Positions 44,967 through 56,500 of a stretch of DNA of 64,000 nucleotides are shown here, piece by piece (position 1 is the first letter of the stretch; the number at the start of each line of letters is the position of its first letter). Position numbers and translations under genes: made by a program. Under the pieces are notes generated by a model. That model had not been told where the DNA came from, made no database searches, and was given only the letters and a program-made list of their open reading frames with translations. This DNA comes from Branchiostoma floridae (lineage: Eukaryota; Chordata; Leptocardii; Amphioxiformes; Branchiostomatidae). The DNA lies in assembly GCF_000003815.2 (NCBI RefSeq), contig NC_049995.1, positions 17,903,075-17,967,074 of the forward strand, written 5' to 3'.

Positions 44967-45069
44967 CAGAAACGATCGAAATGAACGGACTCGAATCATG
45001 TATCAACTCTCACTCTTTTTCGATTTTGGACCATATGTAATTTATATTAAAGGTTAATTAAAGGATATG

Positions 45070-45910
45070 TCTGTATTTGTATCTATATAGCCGGTATAAC
45101 CGCCCTTCGGCGTAACACACCAGCTTCTGTATCTGTATCTATATAGCCACTATAACCGCCCTTCGGTGTAACACACCAGCTTCTGTATCTGTATCTATAT
45201 AGCCGGTATAACCACCCTTCGGCGTAACACACCAGCTTCTGTATCTGTATCTATATAGCCGGTATAACCACCCTTCGGCGTAACACACCAGCTTCTGTAT
45301 CTGTATCTATATAGCCGGTATAACCACCCTTCGGCGTAACACACCAGCTTCTGTATCTGTATCTATATAGCCACTATAACCGCCCTTCGGTGTAACACAC
45401 CAGCTTCTGTATCTGTATCTATATAGCCGGTATAACCACCCTTCGGCGTAACACACCAGCTTCTGTATCTGTATCTATACAGCCGGTATAACCACCCTTC
45501 GGCGTAACACACCAGCTTCTGTATCTGTATCTATATAGCCGGTATAACCACCCTTCGGCGTAACACACCAGCTTCTGTATCTGTATCTATATAGCCACTA
45601 TAACCGCCCTTCGGTGTAACACACCAGCTTCTGTATCTGTATCTATATAGCCGGTATAACCACCCTTCGGCGTAACACACCAGCTTCTGTATCTGTATCT
45701 ATATAGCCGGTATAACCACCCTTCGGCGTAACACACCAGCTTCTGTATCTGTATCTATATAGCCGGTATAACCACCCTTCGGCGTAACACACCAGCTTCT
45801 GTATCTGTATCTATATAGCCGGTATAACCACCCTTCGGCGTAACACACCAGCTTCTGTATCTGTATCTATATAGCCGCTATAATCGCCCTTCGGCATAAC
45901 ACACCAGATA
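45070..45910 (+). repeat. 56-bp satellite array
   Basis: About 15 copies of a 56-bp unit (TATCTGTATCTATATAGCCG ... CTTCGGCGTAACACACCAGC) lie directly downstream of a non-LTR retrotransposon 3' end. Variant units (CCACTATAACCG) recur at a spacing of several units, suggesting block amplification. A single related unit occurs at about 1264-1316. Confidence 0.93.
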
Positions 45911-46458
45911 TAAGCTGTACCTCTGTTATAACATTTTGTCTGACCCTTACCTCTTCCCTCATGACGTCAATAAAAAGCAGCCTGCAGGCCCACTTGAGCT
46001 TCTCATGAATAAACAAGGCTCCAAACCAAGTCCTTGTTCAAACAACCAAAAACAAAAGACGAGTTTTTCTTCAAATTAAACCGCCAATGAACTTAACTTA
46101 TTTTGTAAAGTAACTTGTTTTCAAACCTTGTCGGACACATTGAAATCAGCCTCATCGTTTGAAAACCGTTCTTCCAAACTTAACAGTCGGTTCTCAGACT
46201 ACAGTATCTTCCCCAAAGTTGAAGTCGGTAGCCTCAAAAACAAAGAAGACGCAGACAGTTCTTCCCGCCTTTGTGTCTTGTCTTTTGCCCTTACCTTTTC
46301 CCGCCTTTTCTACGTTTCCCCGCCTATTTCCCTGAACCTACCTCACGACAATAACTCACTGGTGTAAGCCGTGTGTCTCGGTTCCTCTGTTCCAGAAAAC
46401 CCGCAGATTTGTCCCCAAAACAGGATTTCTTCGCAGGTTTACAGAAAAAAACTCTGTC

Positions 46459-46474
46459 AGGCCGCCATGTTTGC
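46459..46474 (-). promoter_or_regulatory. YY1-like motif, candidate zinc-finger gene promoter
   Basis: The minus strand reads GCAAACATGGCGGCCT about 1.9 kb upstream of the first coding exon. It could mark a non-coding first exon or promoter; the ATG there opens only MAA then stop. A second ATGGCGGCT lies on the plus strand at 46510-46518. Confidence 0.35.
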
Positions 46475-47169
46475 AGGTCAGAGGCTAGAGGTCAGAGTTT
46501 ATCAGACTGTCATGGCGGCTGGAAGACTTCATTTGGGACTCGGTACGTTTTGAAGACGGAAAATAACACGAACATCAAGGTCAGACGGCTGGAAGGAAGT
46601 TTTCTCACTTGTTAAGAAACTCTTCTTTATCTGTTGAAGGTAAGCGGCAGCGTAAAAGATGGAGAAATTGTCATATTTTGTTGTTATTTCCATCTTTTTC
46701 TCAGAAAATTTATTGTGTGTTATTGAATGTATTGTCGTGTAAGGGCATGTTCCTAATTCTTTGCCATAATTTGAGGAACATGTACTCATTTTTAAACAAA
46801 CATGTTTCATTGTGTTGTCAGGTTTCTGTGAAAGTTTTTGGACAGTTCATGAATCTATGAATGTTTGTATGGCCATGGCATTTATCTGTAAGCTATAAAT
46901 AAACAAGGCGAAGGGGGGGGGGGGGGGGGGTATGAATGATAACTGTGACAAGTCACATCTTTTACATATTTTATGGTTTGGGATTGCCCTTGAATTCCGA
47001 AATTTAAAGTTAAAGTAAGGAAGTCAGCTACAACGATACCCATAATGGGGGGGGACGTGACTCTAAGTACTGTTAGGGAATGTTGGGCAAACTTAGTAAG
47101 GATACCCCAAAAGGTTAGGGCCCCCCAACTGCAAATATTTCAGGGAAATATTCTCCAGAACAAAACCTT

Positions 47170-47370
47170 AATGTGAATTCTAGGTATCTATGTCAAAGGG
47201 TAAGGCCCTGAAATTGAAAACCAAACCTGTCTGGACATTGTTAGGCAAATCGAAACAATGGTCGAGACAAGGACTGTTTACAATTTCGGGGCCTTACCCT
47301 TTGACATATTACGTGGAATTCCTGTCGCCGCACATGCGTTCTGGCCTCTGTGATAGTGTGAAAGAGCTTA
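47170..47370. mobile_element. Copy of the TAAGCCC inverted-repeat element
   Basis: Shares AATCGAAACAATGGTCGAGA and TGACATATTACGTGGAATTC with 32474-32700 and ends GTGTGAAAGAGCTTA; the left terminus is diverged. Lies about 200 bp upstream of the RNGTT start region. Confidence 0.55.
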
Positions 47371-47560
47371 ATGCAAGGGTCTGTAATGGCAGCATGTATA
47401 CAGGGCTTGGTGACCTCAATACAACATTATTACCCCAGGTGCGGCCCTAGGGCTGAAGGTTGCAGCGCTAACTCCCGTTCACGTCTCCCCAGGACAGGAG
47501 GTAATCTGATCTGGTCAGCGGTACAGGCGTCGTCGGCGAACGGAGCGTAGACTGCGGAAA

Positions 47561-47574
47561 CAACATGGCGGTTC
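47561..47574 (+). promoter_or_regulatory. YY1-like motif over the RNGTT start codon
   Basis: CAACATGGCGGTTC contains the initiator ATG and matches the YY1 core; a GC-rich stretch surrounds it. Confidence 0.5.
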
Positions 47575-50500
47575 CGCCGCGATGGCTCAACTGTCCGCGG
47601 AAAGGGCAACTTGTGGCAGGTAATGTGACTGTTGAGATAATCGACATAATAAAACTTTTACACCTTCTTTCTGTACACAAAGTAAACTTTTTAAGCTCTT
47701 ACTTAAAAGTTAGAGAAAGGACACATTTTTGATGAAAATCCAGGATGTTTCCAAAGAGGAGAAAGAAATATGTCAAAAGTGCAATACCTTGTTCGCATAA
47801 TGAAAGCGTTGTTTGTATAAAATGTTCGTCTAAAAATTGAAAAAAAGAAGAAGAGAGAAGAAAACTTCCAAGGTGGGACACGAACCCCCGTCCTCTAGCA
47901 TCATAGACGGTTGCACTGCTTTTTTGCTGTGCTACTGGTGCCTGTATGACGTAATGGTGATTTTTAAGATATGTACGTTTCATAACGTCATCAGCCAACT
48001 TGATTGGCTAAAGGCCACACCAATTTAATTTCTTGGTTCACGGATTTTTTCATAAAAAATATGGAGCGAGAAGGCGAAATACAAATAAAAATAAAAATTG
48101 TCAAATGCTTCGGGTAAAGGTAAGGGCTAATCCCAAACATAAAGAAAAAAGTTTTCAGCTTTGAAAAAAGTACAAAAACACTATTACTGTACAGTAACAG
48201 CACCTGTTCGTTGAAATTACAAAAGTAGTGTCAGTTTTTATGTTTGCTACACCAGAAAGTTGGTGAATGTTTTCATTAATGGTGAAAATTTGCTGAGTGG
48301 TAAGTTTTATTTTTATTTTTTTTTCCAAAAAATAGGAGCGAGCGAATCTGTGAAACAAGAAATTAAATTGGTGTGGCCTAAAGTTGGAAGAACGTGGCTG
48401 ATAGGCTGGCAAAAACAATAAGTTTTCCTTTCTACAGTGTCCGTACAGATCTGCAATAAGCTAATTTTAAACCTAAAGAATAGCGACTAATGTGGCCTTA
48501 CTTCCCTCTTCAGAGAAGTTTCTCCCGTTTAAGACACCGCTTGGCCCGCGGTACGATGACCAGGTCCCGGAGGAGAACCGGTTCCAGTGGCCGATGCTGT
48601 TCGCTTACGTAAACGGCATGGGGGTGAGATGGCTTCTCTTTGTACTGTCTGTACTCATAAGCTTATGCAGAAGCTAAGGTTGTACAGGTACAGATATACA
48701 GCTACAGGTACAGCTTGTAGTTATACTGAACCGGTTCCAGTGGCTGATGCTGTTTGCTTACGTCAACGGCATGGGGGTGAGGTCTTTGTACTTATAGTCT
48801 TAAGCTTGTACATATAACAGAAGATGTGGTTGTACAGATACAAAATGATACAGTGTACATAGTTTGTGGATTTACGATTGGTGCTTTACATCTTTTGTGC
48901 TTATGAGTGATCCAAAACATTTGCTTATATAGTATATAACTTACAAAATGTAAAAGCACTCCCTTTTATATATGAAGATGGCTTATTATTAACCTGTGTT
49001 AGTTGATAGTTTAAGCTGTGTTAGTTAATAATTTGTCTATTGACCCACAGCTGAAGATGGGTTTGGTAATTGATCTGTGTTAAAAAATTAAGCTGTGTTG
49101 GTTAATGAGTTATTTTATGTTAGTTAATAAGTTATCTATTAACCCACAGGCTAAGATGGGGCTGGTTATCAACCTGTGTTAGTTAATAAGTTAACCATTG
49201 TTAGTTAATGAGTTATCCATTAACCGAAAGGCTAAGATGGGGCTGGTTATTGACCTGTTTAGTTAATGAGTTAACCATTGTTAGTTAATAAGTTATCTGT
49301 TGCCCGACAGGCAAAAATGGGTCTGGTTATTGACCTGTGTTAGTTAATAAGTGAACCATTGTTAGTTAACGAGTTATCCATTAACCCACAGGCTAAGATG
49401 GGGCTGGTTATCGACCTGTATTAGTTAATGAGTTAACCATTGTTAGTTAATAAGTTACCTGTTATCCCACAGGCTAAGATGGGTCTGGTTATCGACCTGT
49501 GTTAGTTAATAAGTTAAGTCATGTTAGTTATTGAGTTATCCATTAACCCACAGGCTAAGATGGGTCTTGTTATCGACCTGTGTTAGTTAATAAGTTATCT
49601 GATTTTAGTTAATAAGTTAACAATTGTTAGTTAATAAGTTAACGATTGTTAGTTAATAAGTTAACCATTGTTAGTTAACCATTGTTAGTTAATGAGTTAA
49701 CCATTGTAAGTTAATAAGTTAACCATTGTTAGTTAATAAGTTACCTGTTATCCCACAGGCTAAGATGGGTCTGGTTATTGACCTGACCAACACCAACAGG
49801 TTTTACAACAAGGAACAGGAAGTGGAGAGGAATGGAGTCAAACATGTCAAACTGCAGTGTCGGGGGTGAGTTTTCATTTCTGCATTTCTAAAGTTGATTG
49901 TTATAAATCTTATAATTGTCTCATCTCTACCAGCAAATAACCTATATATATATATATTCATGTGTATGTCATTTACTAGATCACACACATGGATTTTTTT
50001 CAGAAAAATGTGTCAAGAGAGACCTCCAAAGCCAAGTCCCCCAGTATACTGCACTCCTGTATGTCAAAACTGTGCATACCTGGGGGTTCTGCACTCTCAA
50101 ACATGCTGCAATTAGTTTAAATTGAATAGAAATAGATGCATGTAACCTGGTGTGTATAACTGTTATTGAACTGAATACTTTTGTATAACTGCCATTTGAT
50201 TTTATCTAATGAAGGTTCCCGTCCTGATTAGTAATGAAAGTTTCCATTAATGAAGTCTGACATTTTTGTCCCCCTTGTATACAATATTTTGTATGATGCA
50301 TGTCACCTTTATGATTCATTCATTCATTCATTCGTCCCATAGCCTTTTAATCGGCCATAGGCTGATTAATCAGCCGTAGGGGCAGCACAACATGCTGTGC
50401 TGTATCAATAGGCATTTTAGTCCTCTGGCGGCGCCTATCTCCTCTCCGGGGCATGGTGAATGATGTAAATCACCGTATGGCTGATACGACACGAAGGTTC

Positions 50501-53500
50501 GCCAGGCCTCCGTCCGGGTGATTTTTAGTGAATCACCAACTCCAGACAGAATGGTTTGCTCCATCGCACACCACACCATCGCACGTGTGGGGGTTCTTTA
50601 ACAATATTTTTATGAAAAGATAAATAAAAGACATTTTTGTTTCACCCACAGTCATGGAGAGACCCCTAACGAAGAACAGACGTCAGCATTTGTGAACCTC
50701 TGTGCCAACTGGACAGCCAGGAACCCCACAGATCTCATAGGTAAGGCTTCCTTCTTAAATAACTTATAAGGAAGAAGTTGTTACATGTTTGATACATTTG
50801 GGGCTGCATTCTTCACACTGTAACAGCGATACCTAGCTGCAGTTTGGAGTACTGCATCAGGGACACCCATAGCTACAGTGCAATGTTATTAGTTATTGGG
50901 TGGGCCGACTACTCTCTTTTTGCAGCCAGGGGCTGAATTGCGAGAAGCTTATAATAGGCAGGGCTAAATCGCAAGTGTCTGGAGCGAGCTGCCATTCGGC
51001 GCCACTCAGGTGACCTCAATACGACAGTAATTGCCCCAGGTGCGGGCATGGGACTGTAGGTTTTGAACCATTCAGACTGGGAAGGACCCCTACTTTTTGA
51101 GATAAGTGTGGTGGGTTCTTTAATGTGCTCAAGGTGTAACCACTCAAGTGAACGAGTCCATCCTAGTGCAAGAGCACCTTTACCTGTTTAAGTCTAACCC
51201 TTTGTTCTCACCTGCCACAGGTGTTCACTGCACCCACGGGTTCAACCGGACAGGTTTCCTCATCGTGGCTTACCTGGTGGAGAAACACTCTTGGAGGTGA
51301 GGTCATAGCTTTCTGTGTACCGCCGCTGGTAAAGTCACTTATTTCGGTGTACTTTCAATTGACTGGTGACATCACTGATTTCTGTACACTTACATTGGTG
51401 ACACCTCTTGTGTCTGTGCACTGCTGCTGGTGACATCACTAATTTCTGTGCACAAATATCACAGTGTCAAATCAACTATTCAGGCCTTTAGAGTTGATAA
51501 CTGTTTACTTCTGCTAATTACATCACTGATTGTTGTGCACTTCTGCATGTGACATCACTGATCTGTGCACACACATTGCAGTGTCGAGGCAGCTGTCCAG
51601 GCCTTCACTGTCGCTCGGCCCCCTGGGATGTATAAAGGTCACTACCTGGAGGAGCTGTTCCGTCGCTATGGCGATGCAGACGATGCCCCGCCCGCCCCGC
51701 CGCTCCCTGATTGGTGCACGGAGTCTGATGACTTGGACGATGATGGAAACCCGACCCAGCAGCCATCCAATGGGATGAAAGGTCAAAGGGCAGGGGGCAC
51801 GACCTATAAGGTAACTGTGCTGATAGATGAAGTCTTTCTTCTTATATTTTGTTCCTTTTTTGAGCTAGTTACAATATGGCACACTGTGTAAACATTTAGG
51901 CTGGTCAAATGTTATTTACATTGTGTCAAGTTCTTCCTATAATTGTAAGACTTGTACTAAATTTTCAGCATGATTGGAAATTCAACAAGCAAATATCTGC
52001 CATAATTTCTGTTGACAACAGCTTCATTTAAACAAAATAAAAAATGTTGCTAGACTAAGTATAGGATCAAATCTTTGGTGTTGATAATAAATGTTAGCTT
52101 GTCTAGTATTTGTTTTGCTTTCTCTGTATTTGCAGGTTTGTATGAAAGATAATTTTGATAGTAAATGATATTGTTTCATTATAGCTCTTATGTTAACACT
52201 GATTACATTTTGTATAATATTACGAATGTTGGTAACTTTTAAAGTTAGTTTTTCTGTCCCCCAGCCCTTTATGGACGGGCTGGTACCCGGAGTGGACACC
52301 GTCACGGACCAGCCGCGGCTACGCAACGTGCAGCAAAAAGTACAGCACATGTGTGGCTGGCACAAGTGAGTACTGTTTCTGTGCTACTGTTGTACTGTTT
52401 CTGTACTACTGTTCTCTTTATTTGCACGCTGTTGCAATTTTGCCTACTGACAGTAGTTGTATGCTTTTCTATTCTACACAGTTTCAGCGACTGAATAGTG
52501 TCAGATTAGATTTTCCTCCCACCCTTCTGTTGTCATTTTGCCATTGAAATTTCTTACCTATATGTTGGTACCTCGGATGATACGAAGCACACTGTGTTGT
52601 ACATTCATTCTGTTGATTCTGTCGATTGAGGCAGACTTTCTCAGGTGCCCAGCCAGTCCCCATGTGTGTTCTACATGTTTTCTGTCCTGACATGTGTGTT
52701 CTACATGACTGTGTTCTGTCCTACAGACAGGGTTTCGCAGGCATCCAGCCGGTCTCCATGTGTGTTCTGTGTGTGTTCTTGTTCTTGTTCTGTACTGATG
52801 TGTGTTCTACGTGTGTTCTGTCCTGCAGAAATGGTTTCCCGGGTGCCCAGCCTGTCTCCATGTGTGTGTTCTGTACTTACATGTGTTCTACATGTGTTCT
52901 GTACTGACATGTGTTCTACATGTGTTCTGTCCTACAGACAGGGTTTCCCGGGTGCCCAGCCCGTCTCCATGGACAGGAAGAACCTGAGTTTTCTGGCACA
53001 GAAGCCGTACAAGGTCAGCTGGAAGGCCGACGGTGTCAGGTAAGGTCACCTAACACATGTCTGTTCTGTAAATTTGTCATTTTTGCAGTGGTCTCGTTTT
53101 GCTCAAGGGGGAAAAAGACTCTGTGATTTCTTTGCATTATTATTTTTTATTCCAATTTGGGGTTGAAACAAGTCTACAGTGCAAGGGGTGATGAGACAAT
53201 GAGACAATACAGTGTTCCATCCCCCCAGATCTCTTGGTTGTCCATTGTAATAGAACCTTGATTGTTGTTCTCAAAAGGCCAGCCTCAGAACTGCCCCCCT
53301 GTAGAAAGAGTCTGACAGACACTAACGTACCCCCCTGTACCCCCCCCCCCCCAGGTTGATGTTGTTAATAGACGGCCCCCAGCAGGTTTACCTAGTAGAC
53401 AGAGACAACACAGTGTTCCACCCCCCCCTGGAAGTACCCACCGGAAGTACCCCACTGAAGTACCCCCCTGTACACTAATGTACCCCCTGTATCCCCCAGG

Positions 53501-56500
53501 TTGATGTTGTTAATGGACAGCACCCAGCAGGTGTATCTAGTAGACAGAGACAACACCGTGTTCCCTTCCACCCCCCCCCCCCGGGGAGTACCCCCAGCCC
53601 TGTACACTAATGTACCCCCCTGTCTCCCCCCCCCAGGTTGATGTTATTGATAGACGGTGCCCAGCAGGTATATCTAGTAGACAGAGACAACACAGTGTTC
53701 CACCCCCCCCTCCTGAAGTACCCCCCTGTAGACAGACACTAATGTACCCCCCCTGTACCACCCCCCCTACAGGTTGATGTTGCTAGTAGATGGCCCCCAG
53801 CAGGTGTACCTGGTAGACAGAGACAACACAGTGTTCCATGCGCCCCAGCTCACCTTTCCCCGCAGAAAGGAACCGGACAAGCAGATCTGTAACACACTAC
53901 TGGACGGGGTAGGTGCATGATTTCTGGAATTTGTAAGAACTTGATGTAAATGCACTGCATAAGACTATTGACAATGTATGTAGTACCTGTATCTCTAAGT
54001 GTTGCAGTCCTTAGGATTAGAAATCAAGCTATTGGCCACTGTTGCAAGAATCTGACACACATATACTAACAACAGTGCTAATACACTGTTATAGTGAGCA
54101 CCTGTCTACTATGGCCATTTTCATAAAGTTACTGGTTTCCAGTGACTATAGTGCAGGTTAGTAAATCTGTGATCTACTGCTAGTTTTACTGAAAATCACA
54201 GTTTTCTAACTGTGCACAGCTGACTGTAATTGTTTTCTCCTCATGAACTAGAATAGATGGACATTTCACAGTTGATGAGGTTCTTATTAGAATAAATTAG
54301 CATTTATTTTTCCCATGTGAGAATCCTGGATTTGTGAAAAAAAATTTCAAACTCGCACAGAAGATTTTTTTCTCTTAATTTCCCAGGAGATGATAATAGA
54401 CAAGGTGGCTGGGAAGGACCGGCCGAGATACCTGGCCTATGACATCATCAAGTTTGAGGTGAAGTACTGATTCAGTTTTGTTGTGGAGTGTATACGTAGA
54501 GAGATTTCGTGGTTGGTGACTCGGAACCTGAGTTCAAATCTGTGACAGGTCTGATGTTTTGCACTTGCTTCTGTTTCCATGATTCGAGTTCTAGCCAGCA
54601 AAATTTTCCATACTACCTGGTCCCTTTTTTCTTAACAACAATACTAACAGTGCAACAATCATCCCCACCCCAGGGGCAGCCCGTGGGGGAGTGCGATTTC
54701 TCGCGGCGGCTCCTGTGCATCAGGAAGGAGATTGAGGAAACGCGGGACAGCCAGGCGCAGGCCGGCGCGCTCGACAAGTCCCGCGAACCCTTCAGCGTGC
54801 GCCACAAACCCTTCTGGGACATCACCATGTCTCCTAAGGTCAGGTCATAGGTCAGAAATTGTCACAAAAGGTCAGCTCATAGGGCACAAACTCTGACATA
54901 AGCAGACTTGCAACAATTGGAGCAAAGTGTGATTGGTAGTTGGAAGTAAAAAAAAATTGTTTCACTAGACTAAGTTGGTATATGATTACACATCCTCAAG
55001 ACATGCCATTTACCACACTCATCATCATTATGGCCCCACTACTTAACTTGCTAAATGACACACCAAAGCTAAGGAGGTTATAACCAATGCCAGATAACAG
55101 TTACTCAAGCAACGGTCAGACATTTCAAGTAGCACCCACACCATTGTACCTTTGTCTGTGACTCTGTCAGTGAAACATCTGACCATTTCCAAAATCATAT
55201 CCAGTTGCTTAAGTAACCTTCATCAATGCAATGCTATACCTTTAACTGCACCACAGTGCTGAAACACGGTCTTGCATGGGTGTGAGATTTGATCAAGTGA
55301 TGCCCACCCCCACCCCCCAACACCCCTGCTTCTAGATGATAAGTTTCCATAATCTCAATGTGTGCTCCGGAAACACGTTTTTCTGATCATTTACCTGCAC
55401 CACTTAACTGTTAACCCATGGTAACAAGGTTGTAGAGAGACATGTATAAGTTCAAATCATGGCCCCCTCCCCCCAGCTCCTGGTAACACAGGGTACATGT
55501 ATACAAACGTGTACAAATTTTTTATGACATCTACCACCACCCCTGCAGCTCCTGGATGGCAGTTTCTCCTCACAGGTTAGCCATGAGGTCGACGGGCTCA
55601 TCTTCCAGCCAGCAGGACCCAAGGATGTGAGTCTGGCTTCCTTCTGGTTCTTAAGACATGAAGAGTTTATCCTTAAAATGACATCTTCTGGGCTCTAGCT
55701 TTTCTAGGGATGTTTTACACCATGTACATTTTCAGTTACTAGGATGTAGGTCTGGGTTCCTTCTGATTCTAAATATGTGGTTCTTCATAAGATTATCATT
55801 AAGATGACCTTCTGGGCTCTAGCTTTTTATAGGGATGTTGTAAACCATGTACATTTTCAGTAAGAAAATTAGAACAGACAATTTGGATATCGAAAAAGTA
55901 CACACTGCCTTACCTGGTAGACCTTAACTCATCGACAAAGAGCATTTTTTAAGGTCTTTAACATTTAGGAAGTGTATTGTGCAGTGATTGCTTTTACTTG
56001 TTTGAAGAAGAAGATAGACAGACCAAAGACAATATCTTTACCTTCCATGAAGGCTAACATGATAAAAAGTTCAGTAGTGATCAGGCTTTTAGCTAGGATT
56101 TTATCATTGGGAGTCCAAATTTATTCGTGAGTTGTGGTGACTGTCTATTGTAGGGGGGTCTGGGGGCATCCACCCTCCATCGTGCAGAGTTTTTGATGAT
56201 TTTAAGTTAACATGGTGCATTCTAAGCATCCTAAGAGGCAAAAATACTGAATTTCATGCTTGTCAGAGGATTTTCTCCCCAGTATAAGGGTGTCCAGTGC
56301 GTCAAATTTTTTGTTATTCTAAGAAAAGAGTGTCTAGATGACGCCTTGACGCATGCCTGGCTAAAAGCCTGGTAGTGATTTATGCCTGTCTGTGGTGCCT
56401 GTGCAGAAATATGTGGGAGGGCGGTGTGACGACATCCTGAAGTGGAAGCCTCCAACGTTAAACACGGTCGACTTCAAACTGCAGATCAGAAGGGAAGGTG

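Larger units (their letters stand above)
44533..47564. other. Divergent region between zinc-finger gene and RNGTT
   Basis: Holds the duplicated start region, a retrotransposon 3' fragment, the 56-bp satellite, a YY1-like cluster around 46460-46520, a G-run at 46912-46930 and an element at 47170-47370. It probably contains both promoters and possibly non-coding first exons. Confidence 0.65.

Noticed and set aside
45070-45910. Regular 56-bp repeats resembling a CRISPR array
   Set aside because: There are no unique spacers; the units are contiguous and differ by substitutions only. The context is eukaryotic and retroelement-linked.
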